Assembly (NCBI RefSeq): GCF_900110855.1
Contig: NZ_FOFA01000003.1
Coordinates: forward strand, 1-64,000
Length of the DNA stretch: 64,000 nucleotides
Reading direction: 5' to 3'
Source of the DNA: Microlunatus flavus
Lineage (GTDB): Bacteria > Actinomycetota > Actinomycetes > Propionibacteriales > Propionibacteriaceae
The notes beneath the pieces were generated by a model that saw only the letters and a list, made by a program, of their open reading frames with translations, ran no database searches and was not told where the DNA came from. Position numbers and translations under genes: made by a program. The first letter of the stretch is position 1; every line of letters starts with the position of its first letter. Below, in pieces: positions 1 to 7,718 of the stretch.

Positions 1-160
1 GTTGCGCGAACCCGACCAGCGCCACGTCGTCCAGGTCGCCGAAACCGCCCTCCTCGACCACCGTCACCAGGTGCTCCAACGCCGTCTCGCAAGCGGCCAG
101 CGCGAGGTCGACCGGCGTCGGCCCCGCCGCCCGTGCCGCACCCACCGCCTCGACCTCCAT
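1..160 (-). CDS. DUF222 (13E12-type) protein, N-terminal part only
   Basis: Only the first 53 codons lie in the window; the gene continues past the left edge. The start is the ATG at 160-158. The translated segment contains ALAACETALEHLVTVVEE followed by GGFGDLDDVALVGFAQ, which resembles the first helices of the DUF222 domain. In that family DUF222 is usually followed by a C-terminal HNH nuclease domain, which cannot be seen here. DUF222/HNH proteins are abundant multicopy genes in actinobacteria and several are DNA-damage inducible. No ribosome binding site precedes the ATG and a promoter motif sits directly upstream, so the transcript is probably leaderless. The family call rests on about 50 residues and is moderate. 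Confidence 0.6.
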   Translation of the reverse strand, partial: MEVEAVGAARAAGPTPVDLALAACETALEHLVTVVEEGGFGDLDDVALVGFAQ

Positions 161-167
161 AGGCACG

Positions 168-190
168 ACGCTACGGGAGACCACCGACAG
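168..190 (-). promoter_or_regulatory. PafBC/RecA-independent DNA-damage promoter motif
   Basis: Read on the minus strand the bases are CTGTCGGTG, eight spacer bases, then TAGCGT. The mycobacterial RecA-independent damage promoter consensus is TTGTCRGTG-N8-TAGNNT, so this matches at all defined positions but the first. The -10 element ends 7 nt before the ATG of the DUF222 gene, which places the transcription start at or next to the start codon. The sequence match is direct; damage induction is inferred from the known motif. Confidence 0.65.
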
Positions 191-267
191 AATCGAACAC
201 AGAAGCGAATCTGTGGACAACTCGTGTCGACGGCTTGTCGAGTGGAGGCCGGCACGCGACGAATCGG

Positions 268-1023
268 CTACCCCGCCGCGCGCAGCACGTCGAACTCGGC
301 GCCGGGCGAGTCCGGGTCGAAGCCGTGCTCGATGAGCCAGCGGGCGGCGACCAGGCTGCGCCAGGACCACCAGCCCCGGACGACGTCGAGGTCGACGGGG
401 GCGCCGTAGCCGGCCACCACCTCCTCCAGGCGCTCCTCGTGGCCGAGGGTCAGCGTGGCGAGGTCGGACAGCGCGTCGCCGGGCCCGGCCTCGGACCAGT
501 CGAGGATCCCGGTGACCGCGTCGTCGTCCACGAAGACGTGGGTGATCTGCAGGTCGCCGTGCGCGAACACCGGCGTCCACGGGCGCAGCGCCGCCTGGGC
601 GACGTCCCGGTTGCGCTCGACGAGCTCGCGGGGCAGGACGTCGTGCACGACGAGCCAGTCGCACTCGCGCTCGAGCCGCTCCGCCAGCGTGTCGAGCGGT
701 CGGCCGGGCCACGCCGGCAGCGGCGCCTCGTGCAACGTCCGTACGGCCGCTCCGGTCGCGACCCAGGCCTCCGAGGAGACCGTCGACGGCGACCCCAACC
801 GGCCCAGCGCCTCGCCGCGGAGCGCCCGCAGGGCCAGCACGGGCGGCCGGCGCCACAGCACCTCCGGCGTCGGGACCGGCGCCAGCGCCATCGCCTCGAC
901 CTCGACGTCGGTCAGCGACTGGTCGGAGTCGATCTTGAGGAACACGTCCCCGACCCGGAGCGTCGCCCGCTGCCGGTGCGCGACGACGACCTCGACCGCG
1001 ACGTCCTCACCCGCGCCGTCCAC
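268..1023 (-). CDS. Aminoglycoside-phosphotransferase-fold (APH) kinase
   Basis: A 251-residue protein of the APH/choline kinase fold, predicted to phosphorylate an unknown small molecule. The catalytic loop is HGDLQITH (H155, D157) and the metal-binding aspartate is D175 in ILDWSEAG. The usual asparagine after the catalytic Asp (HGDxxxxN) is a histidine here (H162). The N-lobe lysine is probably K30 (FLKID). The GTG start at 1023 lies 11 bp after the stop of the epoxide hydrolase gene, so the two are probably co-transcribed. The same open frame continues far upstream, but that part is antisense to the hydrolase and other genes. The substrate cannot be predicted and antibiotic resistance should not be assumed. 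Confidence 0.8.
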   Translation of the reverse strand: MDGAGEDVAVEVVVAHRQRATLRVGDVFLKIDSDQSLTDVEVEAMALAPVPTPEVLWRRPPVLALRALRGEALGRLGSPSTVSSEAWVATGAAVRTLHEAPLPAWPGRPLDTLAERLERECDWLVVHDVLPRELVERNRDVAQAALRPWTPVFAHGDLQITHVFVDDDAVTGILDWSEAGPGDALSDLATLTLGHEERLEEVVAGYGAPVDLDVVRGWWSWRSLVAARWLIEHGFDPDSPGAEFDVLRAAG

Positions 1024-1034
1024 GTCAGCCTGCG

Positions 1035-2225
1035 TCAGCCCACGAGGGCCCGGTACGGCCGGAAGAACGTCCGCAGCTCCTCGGCGTAGAGCTCGGGCTG
1101 CTCGAACGCCGCGAAGTGCCCGCCGCGCGCCGGCTCGGTGAGGCTCACGAGGTTCGTCGTCCGCTCCAGCCACGCCCGCGGCGGCGTGAGGATGTCGCCG
1201 GGGAACAGGGAGAAGCCCGACGGGACCTCCACCCGGCGGGTCAGCTGGGACGCCGGGAGAGCGCCGTTCGCCGCGTACATGCGCATCGACGAGCCGATCG
1301 TCTCGGTGAACCAGTAGATGGAGAGGTTCAGCAGGATCTCGTCGGGCGTGTAGACCGACCCGAGGTCGCCGCCGCAGTCGCTCCACGAGCGCAGCTTCTC
1401 GACGATCCAGGCGGCCAGCCCGGCGGGGGAGTCGTTCAGCCCGGCGGCGGCGGTCTGGGGCTTCGTGCGGTGGACGGCCGCGTACGCGCCCTCGCTCGCG
1501 CCCCACGCGCCGGCGCTGCGCACCCACTCCTGCTCCTCCGGCGTCAGGTCGTCCGGCAGGGCCGCCGGGCTCGGGAGCCCGCCGTCGGTGCGGTGGACCG
1601 CGACCACCCGGTCGGGGTGGTCGAGCGCGAGGTAGCGGCTGACGTGGCTGCCGAGGTCGCCGCCCGCCGCGCCGAACCGCTCGTACCCGAGCGTGGTCAT
1701 CAGCTCGGCCCAGAGACCGGCGACCTGCACCGAGTCGAGCGGGGTGGCGGGCCGCTCGCTCCAGCCGAACCCGGGCAGGTCCGGCACGACGACGTCGAAG
1801 GCGTCGGCCGGGTCCCCGCCGTGCGCCGCCGGGTCGACGAGCAGCGGCAGCACCTTGAGGTAGCGCCAGCAGGAGTCCGGCCAGCCGTGCGACAGCACCA
1901 GCGGCATCGCGCGCCCTGCGCTCGCGCCGCCCGAGCCGCCCGAGCCGCCCGACGGGACGGCCCGCGCGTGGATCACGTGGACGTCCAGCCCGCCGACCTG
2001 CACCCGGAACCGCGGCAGCGCGTCGAGCGCCGCCTCCTGCGCCGCCCAGTCGAACCCGTCGGCCCAGTACGCGCAGAGCTCGCGCAGGTAGGCGACGTCG
2101 GTCCCGAGCGACCAGCCCGCGGCGGCGGGCTCGTCCGGCCAGCGCGTGCTGCGGAGGCGTCGGCGCAGGTCGTCGACCGCCTGCGCCGGCGTCGCGGACC
2201 GGAAGGGTGCCGGTTCGGTGGCCAC
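1035..2225 (-). CDS. Epoxide hydrolase, alpha/beta fold with EHN domain
   Basis: A 396-residue microsomal-type epoxide hydrolase. The N-terminal EHN segment (about residues 5-95) is followed by the alpha/beta-hydrolase core. The oxyanion motif HGWPD is at 113-117, the nucleophile is D190 in GGDLGS, and the general base is H370 in RGGHFAAF. A Gly/Ser-rich linker (residues 92-104, repeats of GGS) sits between the EHN arm and the first core strand. The family hydrolyses epoxides to diols through a covalent ester on the Asp; the physiological substrate is unknown. The start is GTG at 2225 with TAAGGT six bases upstream, suggesting a leaderless transcript that continues into the kinase gene. Confidence 0.9.
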   Translation of the reverse strand: MATEPAPFRSATPAQAVDDLRRRLRSTRWPDEPAAAGWSLGTDVAYLRELCAYWADGFDWAAQEAALDALPRFRVQVGGLDVHVIHARAVPSGGSGGSGGASAGRAMPLVLSHGWPDSCWRYLKVLPLLVDPAAHGGDPADAFDVVVPDLPGFGWSERPATPLDSVQVAGLWAELMTTLGYERFGAAGGDLGSHVSRYLALDHPDRVVAVHRTDGGLPSPAALPDDLTPEEQEWVRSAGAWGASEGAYAAVHRTKPQTAAAGLNDSPAGLAAWIVEKLRSWSDCGGDLGSVYTPDEILLNLSIYWFTETIGSSMRMYAANGALPASQLTRRVEVPSGFSLFPGDILTPPRAWLERTTNLVSLTEPARGGHFAAFEQPELYAEELRTFFRPYRALVG

Positions 2226-2231
2226 GTCCTG

Positions 2232-2237
2232 ACCTTA
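2232..2237 (-). promoter_or_regulatory. -10 element of a leaderless promoter for the epoxide hydrolase
   Basis: TAAGGT on the minus strand lies 6 nt before the GTG start and no purine-rich ribosome binding site is present. The spacing matches the recurrent leaderless pattern in this window. Assigned by position and sequence only. Confidence 0.45.
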
Positions 2238-2355
2238 CGAAGCCGGGACCCGTCCCGACCAGCACAATTCCCTGGGCGTCCCTTGTCCCTGGGGCACCCG
2301 GGCGCTCGAGAAGGCTGGGAGCCAGGAGAGCCGACGCAGGACAGGAGCAGCCGAC

Positions 2356-3663
2356 GTGACCGACGGTTCCTCCGCCACCGCGCGCACGCGGGCCGCGGGC
2401 TGGTCGCCGTGGCGGGCGGTCGTCGGCTTCGGCGTCGTCAGCCTCACCGCCGACATGGTCTACGAGGGCGCGCGGTCGGTGACCGGACCGCTGCTCGCCA
2501 CCCTCGGTGCGTCCGCCCTCCTCGTCGGCCTGGTGACCGGCGCCGGGGAGGCGGTCGCCCTCGTGCTCCGCCTGTTCACGGGCACCTGGGCCGACCGCAG
2601 CGGCCGCTACTGGACGCTCACCCTGGCCGGCTACGCGCTCACCGCCGTCTGCGTGCCGCTGCTCGCCGTCACCCCGTTCCTCGCCGGCGCGGGCCTGGCC
2701 AGCGCCTGCGTGCTCGTCCTCGCCGAACGCACCGGGAAGGCCGTGCGCAGCCCGGCCAAGAGCACGCTGCTCGCCGCGGCGGCGGGTCAGGTCGGCATGG
2801 GCCGGGGCATGGCCGTCCACAAGGCGCTCGACCAGCTCGGTGCCGTCGCAGGTCCTCTGCTCGTCGCCGGGGTCGCCGCGCTGGCCGGGACGCTGTGGCC
2901 CGCCTTCGCCGTGCTCGTCGTGCCCGGGGCCGTCGCGATCGTCGTGCTCCTCGTGCTCCGGCGCCGCCTCGAGCCACCCGCGCCGAAGCCGCCCGCGCCG
3001 AAGCCGCCCGCGCCCAGCGCCACCGTCGACGCGGCCGCGACCCCCGTGACCCCCGCCCTGACCGGTGCGGCAGCGCGTCGCCTGCCGCAGGTCTTCTGGC
3101 TCTTCGCCGCGTCGGCCGGGGCCGCGACGGCGGGACTGGTCACGTTCGGCGTCATCTCCTTCCACCTCACCGAGGACCGCGTCGTCCCCGTCGCCGCCGT
3201 GCCCCTCGTGTACGCCGCGGCGATGGCCGCCGAGGCCGTGGCCGCGCTGGCGACCGGGTGGGTCTACGACCACGTCGGCGGCCGGGTGCTGGTCGTGCTC
3301 CCGTTCCTGGTCGCGCTGGTCCCGCCGCTGGCGTTCACGCGCTCGGTCCCGCTGGTCCTGGTGGGCGTGCTGGTCTGGGGCGCGGCGATGGGCGTGCAGG
3401 ACTCGACGGTCAAGGCGCTCGTCGCCGACCTCGTGCCGAGCGGACGCCGCGCGACCGCGTACGGCGTGTTCGCGGCGGTCCAGGGCGCGGCCGCCGTGGC
3501 GGGCGGTGCGGCCGCCGGAGCACTCTACGAACGCTCGCTGCCCGGCCTCGTGATCGTCGTCGCGGCCACGCAGGTCGTCACGCTCGTGCTGTTGGTCACA
3601 ACGCTGCGAAAGGTCGCCCGACCGGCGTCCGCGGGGGACTACGGCGCCGAACACCGACGTTGA
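2356..3663 (+). CDS. Major facilitator superfamily (MFS) transporter
   Basis: A 435-residue membrane protein with about 12 predicted helices. It is a secondary transporter of the MFS; substrate unknown. The helix 2-3 loop carries the MFS signature as GTWADRSGRYW (residues 76-86), and the second half carries ATGWVYDHVGGR as its counterpart. The central cytoplasmic loop contains a short proline repeat, three copies of PPAP separated by lysine (residues 207-220). The GTG start at 2356 follows GGAG 11 bases upstream. It is divergent from the epoxide hydrolase. A short GC palindrome at 3671-3684 follows the stop and may terminate transcription. Confidence 0.85.
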   Translation: MTDGSSATARTRAAGWSPWRAVVGFGVVSLTADMVYEGARSVTGPLLATLGASALLVGLVTGAGEAVALVLRLFTGTWADRSGRYWTLTLAGYALTAVCVPLLAVTPFLAGAGLASACVLVLAERTGKAVRSPAKSTLLAAAAGQVGMGRGMAVHKALDQLGAVAGPLLVAGVAALAGTLWPAFAVLVVPGAVAIVVLLVLRRRLEPPAPKPPAPKPPAPSATVDAAATPVTPALTGAAARRLPQVFWLFAASAGAATAGLVTFGVISFHLTEDRVVPVAAVPLVYAAAMAAEAVAALATGWVYDHVGGRVLVVLPFLVALVPPLAFTRSVPLVLVGVLVWGAAMGVQDSTVKALVADLVPSGRRATAYGVFAAVQGAAAVAGGAAAGALYERSLPGLVIVVAATQVVTLVLLVTTLRKVARPASAGDYGAEHRR

Positions 3664-3795
3664 CAAAGATGCCCTGACCAGGGCGGACACCACCGAGGAG
3701 GCTGGCGCCGAGGCGTCGGCCGCACCGGGTGGCCCCGCACCGGGCCATCGCACCGAAGCGAGCTCCCGACTCCTGCGAAGAAGGTCGTCCCACCC

Positions 3796-4140
3796 GTGCC
3801 CACCACCAGCACCCCGAGCATCACCTCCGCCCGCGCCGGCGCCAGCGTCGACACCTCCCAGCGCGTGCGCCGCTACGCGATCACGATGGCATTCCGCACC
3901 GCCTGCTTCCTGCTCGCCGTCACCGTCGCGCACGGCTGGCTGCAGTGGGCGCTGTTCGCCGGCGCCGTGTTCCTGCCCTACATGGGCGTCCTGCTGGCCA
4001 ACCAGGCCGACGAGAAGGGCCTGCGCAAGCCCGTCCCCGCGGCCGCCGACGACGCTCCCCAGCTGACCACCGGCCCCGAGCCGGAGTACGTCGAGGGCGT
4101 CGTCCTCGACGACGAGGAGGCGGTCGGCACCGTCCGCTGA
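3796..4140 (+). CDS. DUF3099 family membrane protein
   Basis: A 114-residue protein matching the actinobacterial DUF3099 family, whose function is unknown. The features are the ITSA motif near residue 9, the RVRRYAITMAFRTACF segment (residues 23-38), two hydrophobic helices (about 28-45 and 48-67) and an acidic C-terminus. The start is GTG at 3796. A strong hairpin (4174-4201) follows the stop, so it is probably a single-gene transcript. Confidence 0.8.
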   Translation: MPTTSTPSITSARAGASVDTSQRVRRYAITMAFRTACFLLAVTVAHGWLQWALFAGAVFLPYMGVLLANQADEKGLRKPVPAAADDAPQLTTGPEPEYVEGVVLDDEEAVGTVR

Positions 4141-4173
4141 CCCACGCGGGACGCCCGTCCCGCCGTTCCACCC

Positions 4174-4201
4174 GGCCCTCGCAGCAGCCGCTGCGGGGGC
4201 C
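4174..4201 (+). terminator. Hairpin terminator after the DUF3099 gene
   Basis: An 11-bp stem with one G-T pair (GGCCCTCGCAG pairing with CTGCGGGGGCC) around a 6-nt loop, followed by CTTGTCGT. The GC-rich stem with a weak T tract is usual for actinobacterial terminators. Confidence 0.6.
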
Positions 4202-4361
4202 TTGTCGTCCCTGGCTGACCCGGGGTCCCCGCGTCGGCGTCGCGATGCCGGGTAGGAAGAGGTGCCGGCCGCGCGAGCGGCCGGTCCACGCGCACGCCCC
4301 GCAGCAGCGGGAGCGGCAGGCCGTGGCCGAGACCTGCCGCCCACCCTCAGAAGGAGACGAC

Positions 4362-5108
4362 GTGACCGCCGCCGAGCTCGTGCTGGTCCGCCACGGGGAG
4401 AGCATGGGCAACGTCGCCGCCGCGCGGGCCCACGAGGCCGACGCGGAGGTGATCGAGGTCGGCCAGCGCGACGCCGACGTGCCGCTCTCGGAGACCGGCC
4501 AGGAGCAGGCCCGCGCCCTCGGGGCCGGCCTGCGGAACCTCCTGGCGGACGACCGCCCGACGCTCGTGTGGTCGTCGAACTACGTGCGCGCCCGGCAGAC
4601 CGCCGAGATCTCCCTCGCCGAGGCCGGTTCCCGGCTGCCCGTCGCGGTGGACGAGCGGCTGCGCGACCGGGAGCTCGGCGTCCTCGACCTGCTCACGACG
4701 AAGGGCGTGCAGGCCCGCTTCCCGCTCGAGGCGGAGCGGCGGCGCTGGCTGGGCAAGTTCTTCCACCGGCCGCCGGGCGGCGAGTCGTGGGCCGACGTCG
4801 TGCTCCGCGTTCGGAGCTTCCTGCGCGACCTCGACGACGTGCCGGACGGCACGCGGGCGCTGGTGGTCTGCCACGACGCCCTGGTCCTGTCGTTCCGCTA
4901 CGTCTGCGAACGCCTCCTCGAGGCCGACGTCCTCGACATCGGGGCCGCGACCCCGGTGCTCAACGTCTCGATCACCCAGCTCGTCCGCGAGCCCGACCGC
5001 ACCTGGCGGCTCGCCCGGTTCAACGACGTCAGCCACCTCGAGGACGCCGACGTCCCCGTCACCCGCCACGGAAGCGAGACCGATGCCCCCCACCAGCCCC
5101 GTCCGTGA
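4362..5108 (+). CDS. Histidine phosphatase family protein
   Basis: A 248-residue member of the phosphoglycerate-mutase-like histidine phosphatase superfamily. The phospho-accepting motif is RHGES (R10, H11). The second-half motifs are the acid/base region RDRELG and a second active-site histidine in VVCHDAL. The family covers phosphoglycerate mutases, broad phosphatases and others, and the substrate here is unknown. The start is GTG at 4362 with AAGGAG six bases upstream. Its 3' end overlaps the next gene by 26 bp, indicating translational coupling to the metabolite-repair enzyme NnrD. Confidence 0.85.
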   Translation: MTAAELVLVRHGESMGNVAAARAHEADAEVIEVGQRDADVPLSETGQEQARALGAGLRNLLADDRPTLVWSSNYVRARQTAEISLAEAGSRLPVAVDERLRDRELGVLDLLTTKGVQARFPLEAERRRWLGKFFHRPPGGESWADVVLRVRSFLRDLDDVPDGTRALVVCHDALVLSFRYVCERLLEADVLDIGAATPVLNVSITQLVREPDRTWRLARFNDVSHLEDADVPVTRHGSETDAPHQPRP

Positions 5109-5955
5109 CCTCACGCCGACCCTGCTGCGGGAGTGGTCGCTGCCGTCGGTCGGCGACTCGAAGTACTCGCGCGGGCAGGTGCTGGTCGTGGGCGGAGCCG
5201 CCCGTACGCCCGGGGCCGCCCAGCTCGCCGGGCTGGCGGCGCTGCGCGTCGGCGCCGGGCACCTGACGCTCGCCGTCGCGGACGCCGTGGCGACCGCGAT
5301 GGCGGTGGCGACGCCCGAGGCCGGGGTGATCGGCCTGCCGCAGGACGGCAAGGGCTCGGTGACCGGCGAGGGCGTCGGGCTCCTCGAGGACGACCTCGGC
5401 TCCGCCGACGTGGTGGTGATCGGCCCTGGCCTCGACGACGCGGAGCTGACGGCCGACCTGCTGAAGGGCGCGCTGCCGCTGCTGGGCGACGACACCTGGC
5501 TGGTGCTCGACGCGTACGCGCTCGGCGTGCTGCCCGGCATGAAGGACGCTGTCGCCCCGTTCGCGGGCCGGCTGGTCCTCACGCCGAACTCCTCCGAGGG
5601 CGGCCGGCTGCTGGGGCGCGACCTGGACGACCTCGAGGCCGACGTGCCCGAGATCGCGCGCACCTACGGTGCCGTCGTCTCCTGCCAGACCCTCGTCGCC
5701 GACCCCGACGGAGCGTGCTGGCGCACCGGTGCCGGGCAGATCGGCCTCGCGACCTCGGGCAGCGGCGACGTCCTCGCCGGCGCGGTCGCCGGCCTCCTCG
5801 CCCGCGGCACCGAACCCCTGCAGGCGGTCTGCTGGGCCAGCCACACGCACGCGGCGGCGGGCGACCGGCTGGCCGCCGCCGTGGGACGGCTCGGCTTCCT
5901 CGCCAGCGAGCTGCTCGCCGAGCTGCCGCGGGTGCTGGTCGAGCTCGGCGCCTGA
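5083..5955 (+). CDS. nnrD: ADP-dependent (S)-NAD(P)H-hydrate dehydratase
   Basis: A 290-residue YjeF C-terminal domain (ribokinase-like) enzyme. It repairs damaged nicotinamide cofactors by dehydrating the S form of NADHX/NADPHX with ADP. Visible motifs are KYSRGQVLVVGG near the N-terminus, VVIGPGL in the middle, LTPNSSEGGRLLG, and the nucleotide-binding TSGSGDVLAGAVAGLLARG with the catalytic Asp. There is no fused YjeF N-terminal epimerase domain, so the epimerase must be encoded elsewhere. The ATG at 5083 lies inside the phosphatase gene. A conserved housekeeping role is likely. Confidence 0.92.
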   Translation: MPPTSPVRDLTPTLLREWSLPSVGDSKYSRGQVLVVGGAARTPGAAQLAGLAALRVGAGHLTLAVADAVATAMAVATPEAGVIGLPQDGKGSVTGEGVGLLEDDLGSADVVVIGPGLDDAELTADLLKGALPLLGDDTWLVLDAYALGVLPGMKDAVAPFAGRLVLTPNSSEGGRLLGRDLDDLEADVPEIARTYGAVVSCQTLVADPDGACWRTGAGQIGLATSGSGDVLAGAVAGLLARGTEPLQAVCWASHTHAAAGDRLAAAVGRLGFLASELLAELPRVLVELGA

Positions 5956-5991
5956 GTACGCCCAGCCCGTTCCAGCCCCGCGGTCGCGACG

Positions 5992-7452
5992 TCAGCGCAC
6001 GTAGGCCATGCCCTTGACCCGGGTGGTCTTGGACTTCTTGCCGGTGCTGGGGGTGTAGACGGCCGTGTCGAGGCGCCCCCGCTGGGTGTCGACCGAGATC
6101 CGGCGGAAGGGGTTCGCCGTGCGGCTGTGGAAGCACTGCAGGTAGGACACGATCTTGTTGCCGTACACCCCCGTGTCGACGCGGACCTTGTCCTTGCCGG
6201 TGTGGCCGGAGAGGACGATCTTGACGTTCGGGTAGCGCTTGACCACGTGGTCGAAGAGGTACTTCGGCGACATCGAGCCGTAGCCGCCGTTGTCGCCGAG
6301 GATCTTGCCCCGCTTGGTGAGGTAGGAGTGCGTGACCACGATGACGTTGCGGTGCGGGTTCGCCGCGACGACGGCGGCGGCCCAGTCGACAACCTGCTCG
6401 CGGGGCCACAGCTCGAGGTTGAGCACGAGCCAGCTGACGCCCCCGGCGCGGAACGTGTGGTACGCGTTGTCGGTCTTGCCGGGCTCGTACTGCCCCTGCA
6501 GCAGGCTGAAGCGCGCCGCCGGGAAGTAGGTGTTGTAGACGGTCGTGTCGCGCACGGTCGTCCTGGCCTTGAGGCCGGTGCAGGCGCTGCCGCCGGGGCA
6601 GACCGCCTGCGTGTCGTGGTTGCCGGGCACGGCGACGAAGGGCACCTTGGCCACGAGCGGCTGCAGCTGCTGCGCGGCCCGCGCGTACTGCGCGTGGTCG
6701 TCGGTGTCCCAGTCGGCGATGTCGCCGACGCTCACCGCGAGGCGGACGTCCCAGCTCCCGGCGTGCGCGGCGATGTACTCGCTGCGCTGCAGCAGCCGGT
6801 GGTCGTCCTCGGAGTGGACCTCCTCCTGGGTGTCGGGCAGCACGGCGATGCGGAAGACGGGGTCGTCGTCGGCGGCCGGGAGCGCGCGCGCCACGGGTCC
6901 GGTCGGCAGCGGCCGGGCGTGACCGGGCGGGTCGGCGGCGTAGAGGAGCGGGCCCTGGACGACCCACCCCTTCTTGGCCAGCGCGGACACCTGCGCGCCG
7001 CCGACGGCGAGCTGGTGGCTACGGCCCTTGACGAGCTGGTAGACGGCGCGGGTGCAGCCCGGCGCCGGGGTGGCGGCACCGTGCAGCGTCTCCCCGTCGG
7101 CCGTGTAGCCGGCGGCCACCGCCGCCTTCCGGCCCGCCGCGTCACGGGCGTAGACGTAGTCCGTCGAGCCGCTCGCGGTGAGGCGGTAGCGGGTGACGGA
7201 CGCCCGGCCGGGACCGGCGCCGGCCGCGACCAGGGCGACCACGCCCTTGTCGGCGGCGCCGGAGGACACCGCCTGGGTCGCGCGCGACGGCGAGGTGGTG
7301 AGGACCGCGGAGGTGGAGCTCGCCGCGAGCCGCAGCGGGACCGTGTCGTTGCGGCAGGTGGCGGTGGCCGCGGCCGAGGCCGTGGGCACCAGGGACGACG
7401 TCGTGAGCGCCAGGGCGGCGACGACCAGGAAGAGCGCGCGGGTGCGCGGCAC
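5992..7452 (-). CDS. Secreted calcineurin-like metallophosphoesterase
   Basis: A 486-residue exported protein: an N-terminal signal peptide (about 1-27, ending PTASA) precedes a roughly 160-residue region without a recognised fold and then a metallophosphoesterase domain. Metal-ligand motifs occur in order: LPDTQ, GDIADWD, PGNHDTQ, VVTHSY and LSGHTGK. The last motif is usually GHxH; here the second His is replaced by Gly (GHTG). The enzyme probably acts outside the membrane on an unknown phosphoester. The start is ATG at 7452. It is divergent from nhaA across a spacer that contains a perfect palindrome. Confidence 0.83.
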   Translation of the reverse strand: MPRTRALFLVVAALALTTSSLVPTASAAATATCRNDTVPLRLAASSTSAVLTTSPSRATQAVSSGAADKGVVALVAAGAGPGRASVTRYRLTASGSTDYVYARDAAGRKAAVAAGYTADGETLHGAATPAPGCTRAVYQLVKGRSHQLAVGGAQVSALAKKGWVVQGPLLYAADPPGHARPLPTGPVARALPAADDDPVFRIAVLPDTQEEVHSEDDHRLLQRSEYIAAHAGSWDVRLAVSVGDIADWDTDDHAQYARAAQQLQPLVAKVPFVAVPGNHDTQAVCPGGSACTGLKARTTVRDTTVYNTYFPAARFSLLQGQYEPGKTDNAYHTFRAGGVSWLVLNLELWPREQVVDWAAAVVAANPHRNVIVVTHSYLTKRGKILGDNGGYGSMSPKYLFDHVVKRYPNVKIVLSGHTGKDKVRVDTGVYGNKIVSYLQCFHSRTANPFRRISVDTQRGRLDTAVYTPSTGKKSKTTRVKGMAYVR

Positions 7453-7562
7453 AAGACCCCCCTCGTGGGCTTTCGGGCCGGTCGCCGCGACGGTGCGGGC
7501 GGGACCGGTCGAGCCGGAAGGAGGGGGGCGCTTCGACGGCTCTGGTGGGTGATCATTGTCGA

Positions 7563-7578
7563 CCGGGAACGTTCCCGG
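7563..7578. promoter_or_regulatory. Perfect 16-bp palindrome, candidate operator
   Basis: CCGGGAACGTTCCCGG is a perfect inverted repeat in the divergent spacer between the phosphoesterase gene and nhaA. No regulator gene is adjacent. It could serve either gene. Confidence 0.4.
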
Positions 7579-7718
7579 GCGCAGGCGAAGTGTGCCTCTG
7601 AGACCGACGTCACCGCAACGGGTCGACGGTTTCGCGCTGAGGCGTCGGCCTGCCTAGGCTGGGCCGCGGTGTGCCGGGAAGTCTGGTCGGCGACGACTCA
7701 GACGACCCCGGAGGCCCC

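Noticed and set aside
268-1023. Aminoglycoside resistance gene
   Set aside because: The APH fold covers many kinases; the HGDLQITH variant and the coupling to an epoxide hydrolase do not indicate resistance.
268-4344. A 1,358-codon open frame on the minus strand
   Set aside because: Only its last 251 codons (from the GTG at 1023) look like a protein. The rest runs antisense or out of frame through the epoxide hydrolase, MFS and DUF3099 genes and is low-complexity Arg/Gly/Ala, the usual product of high-GC DNA.
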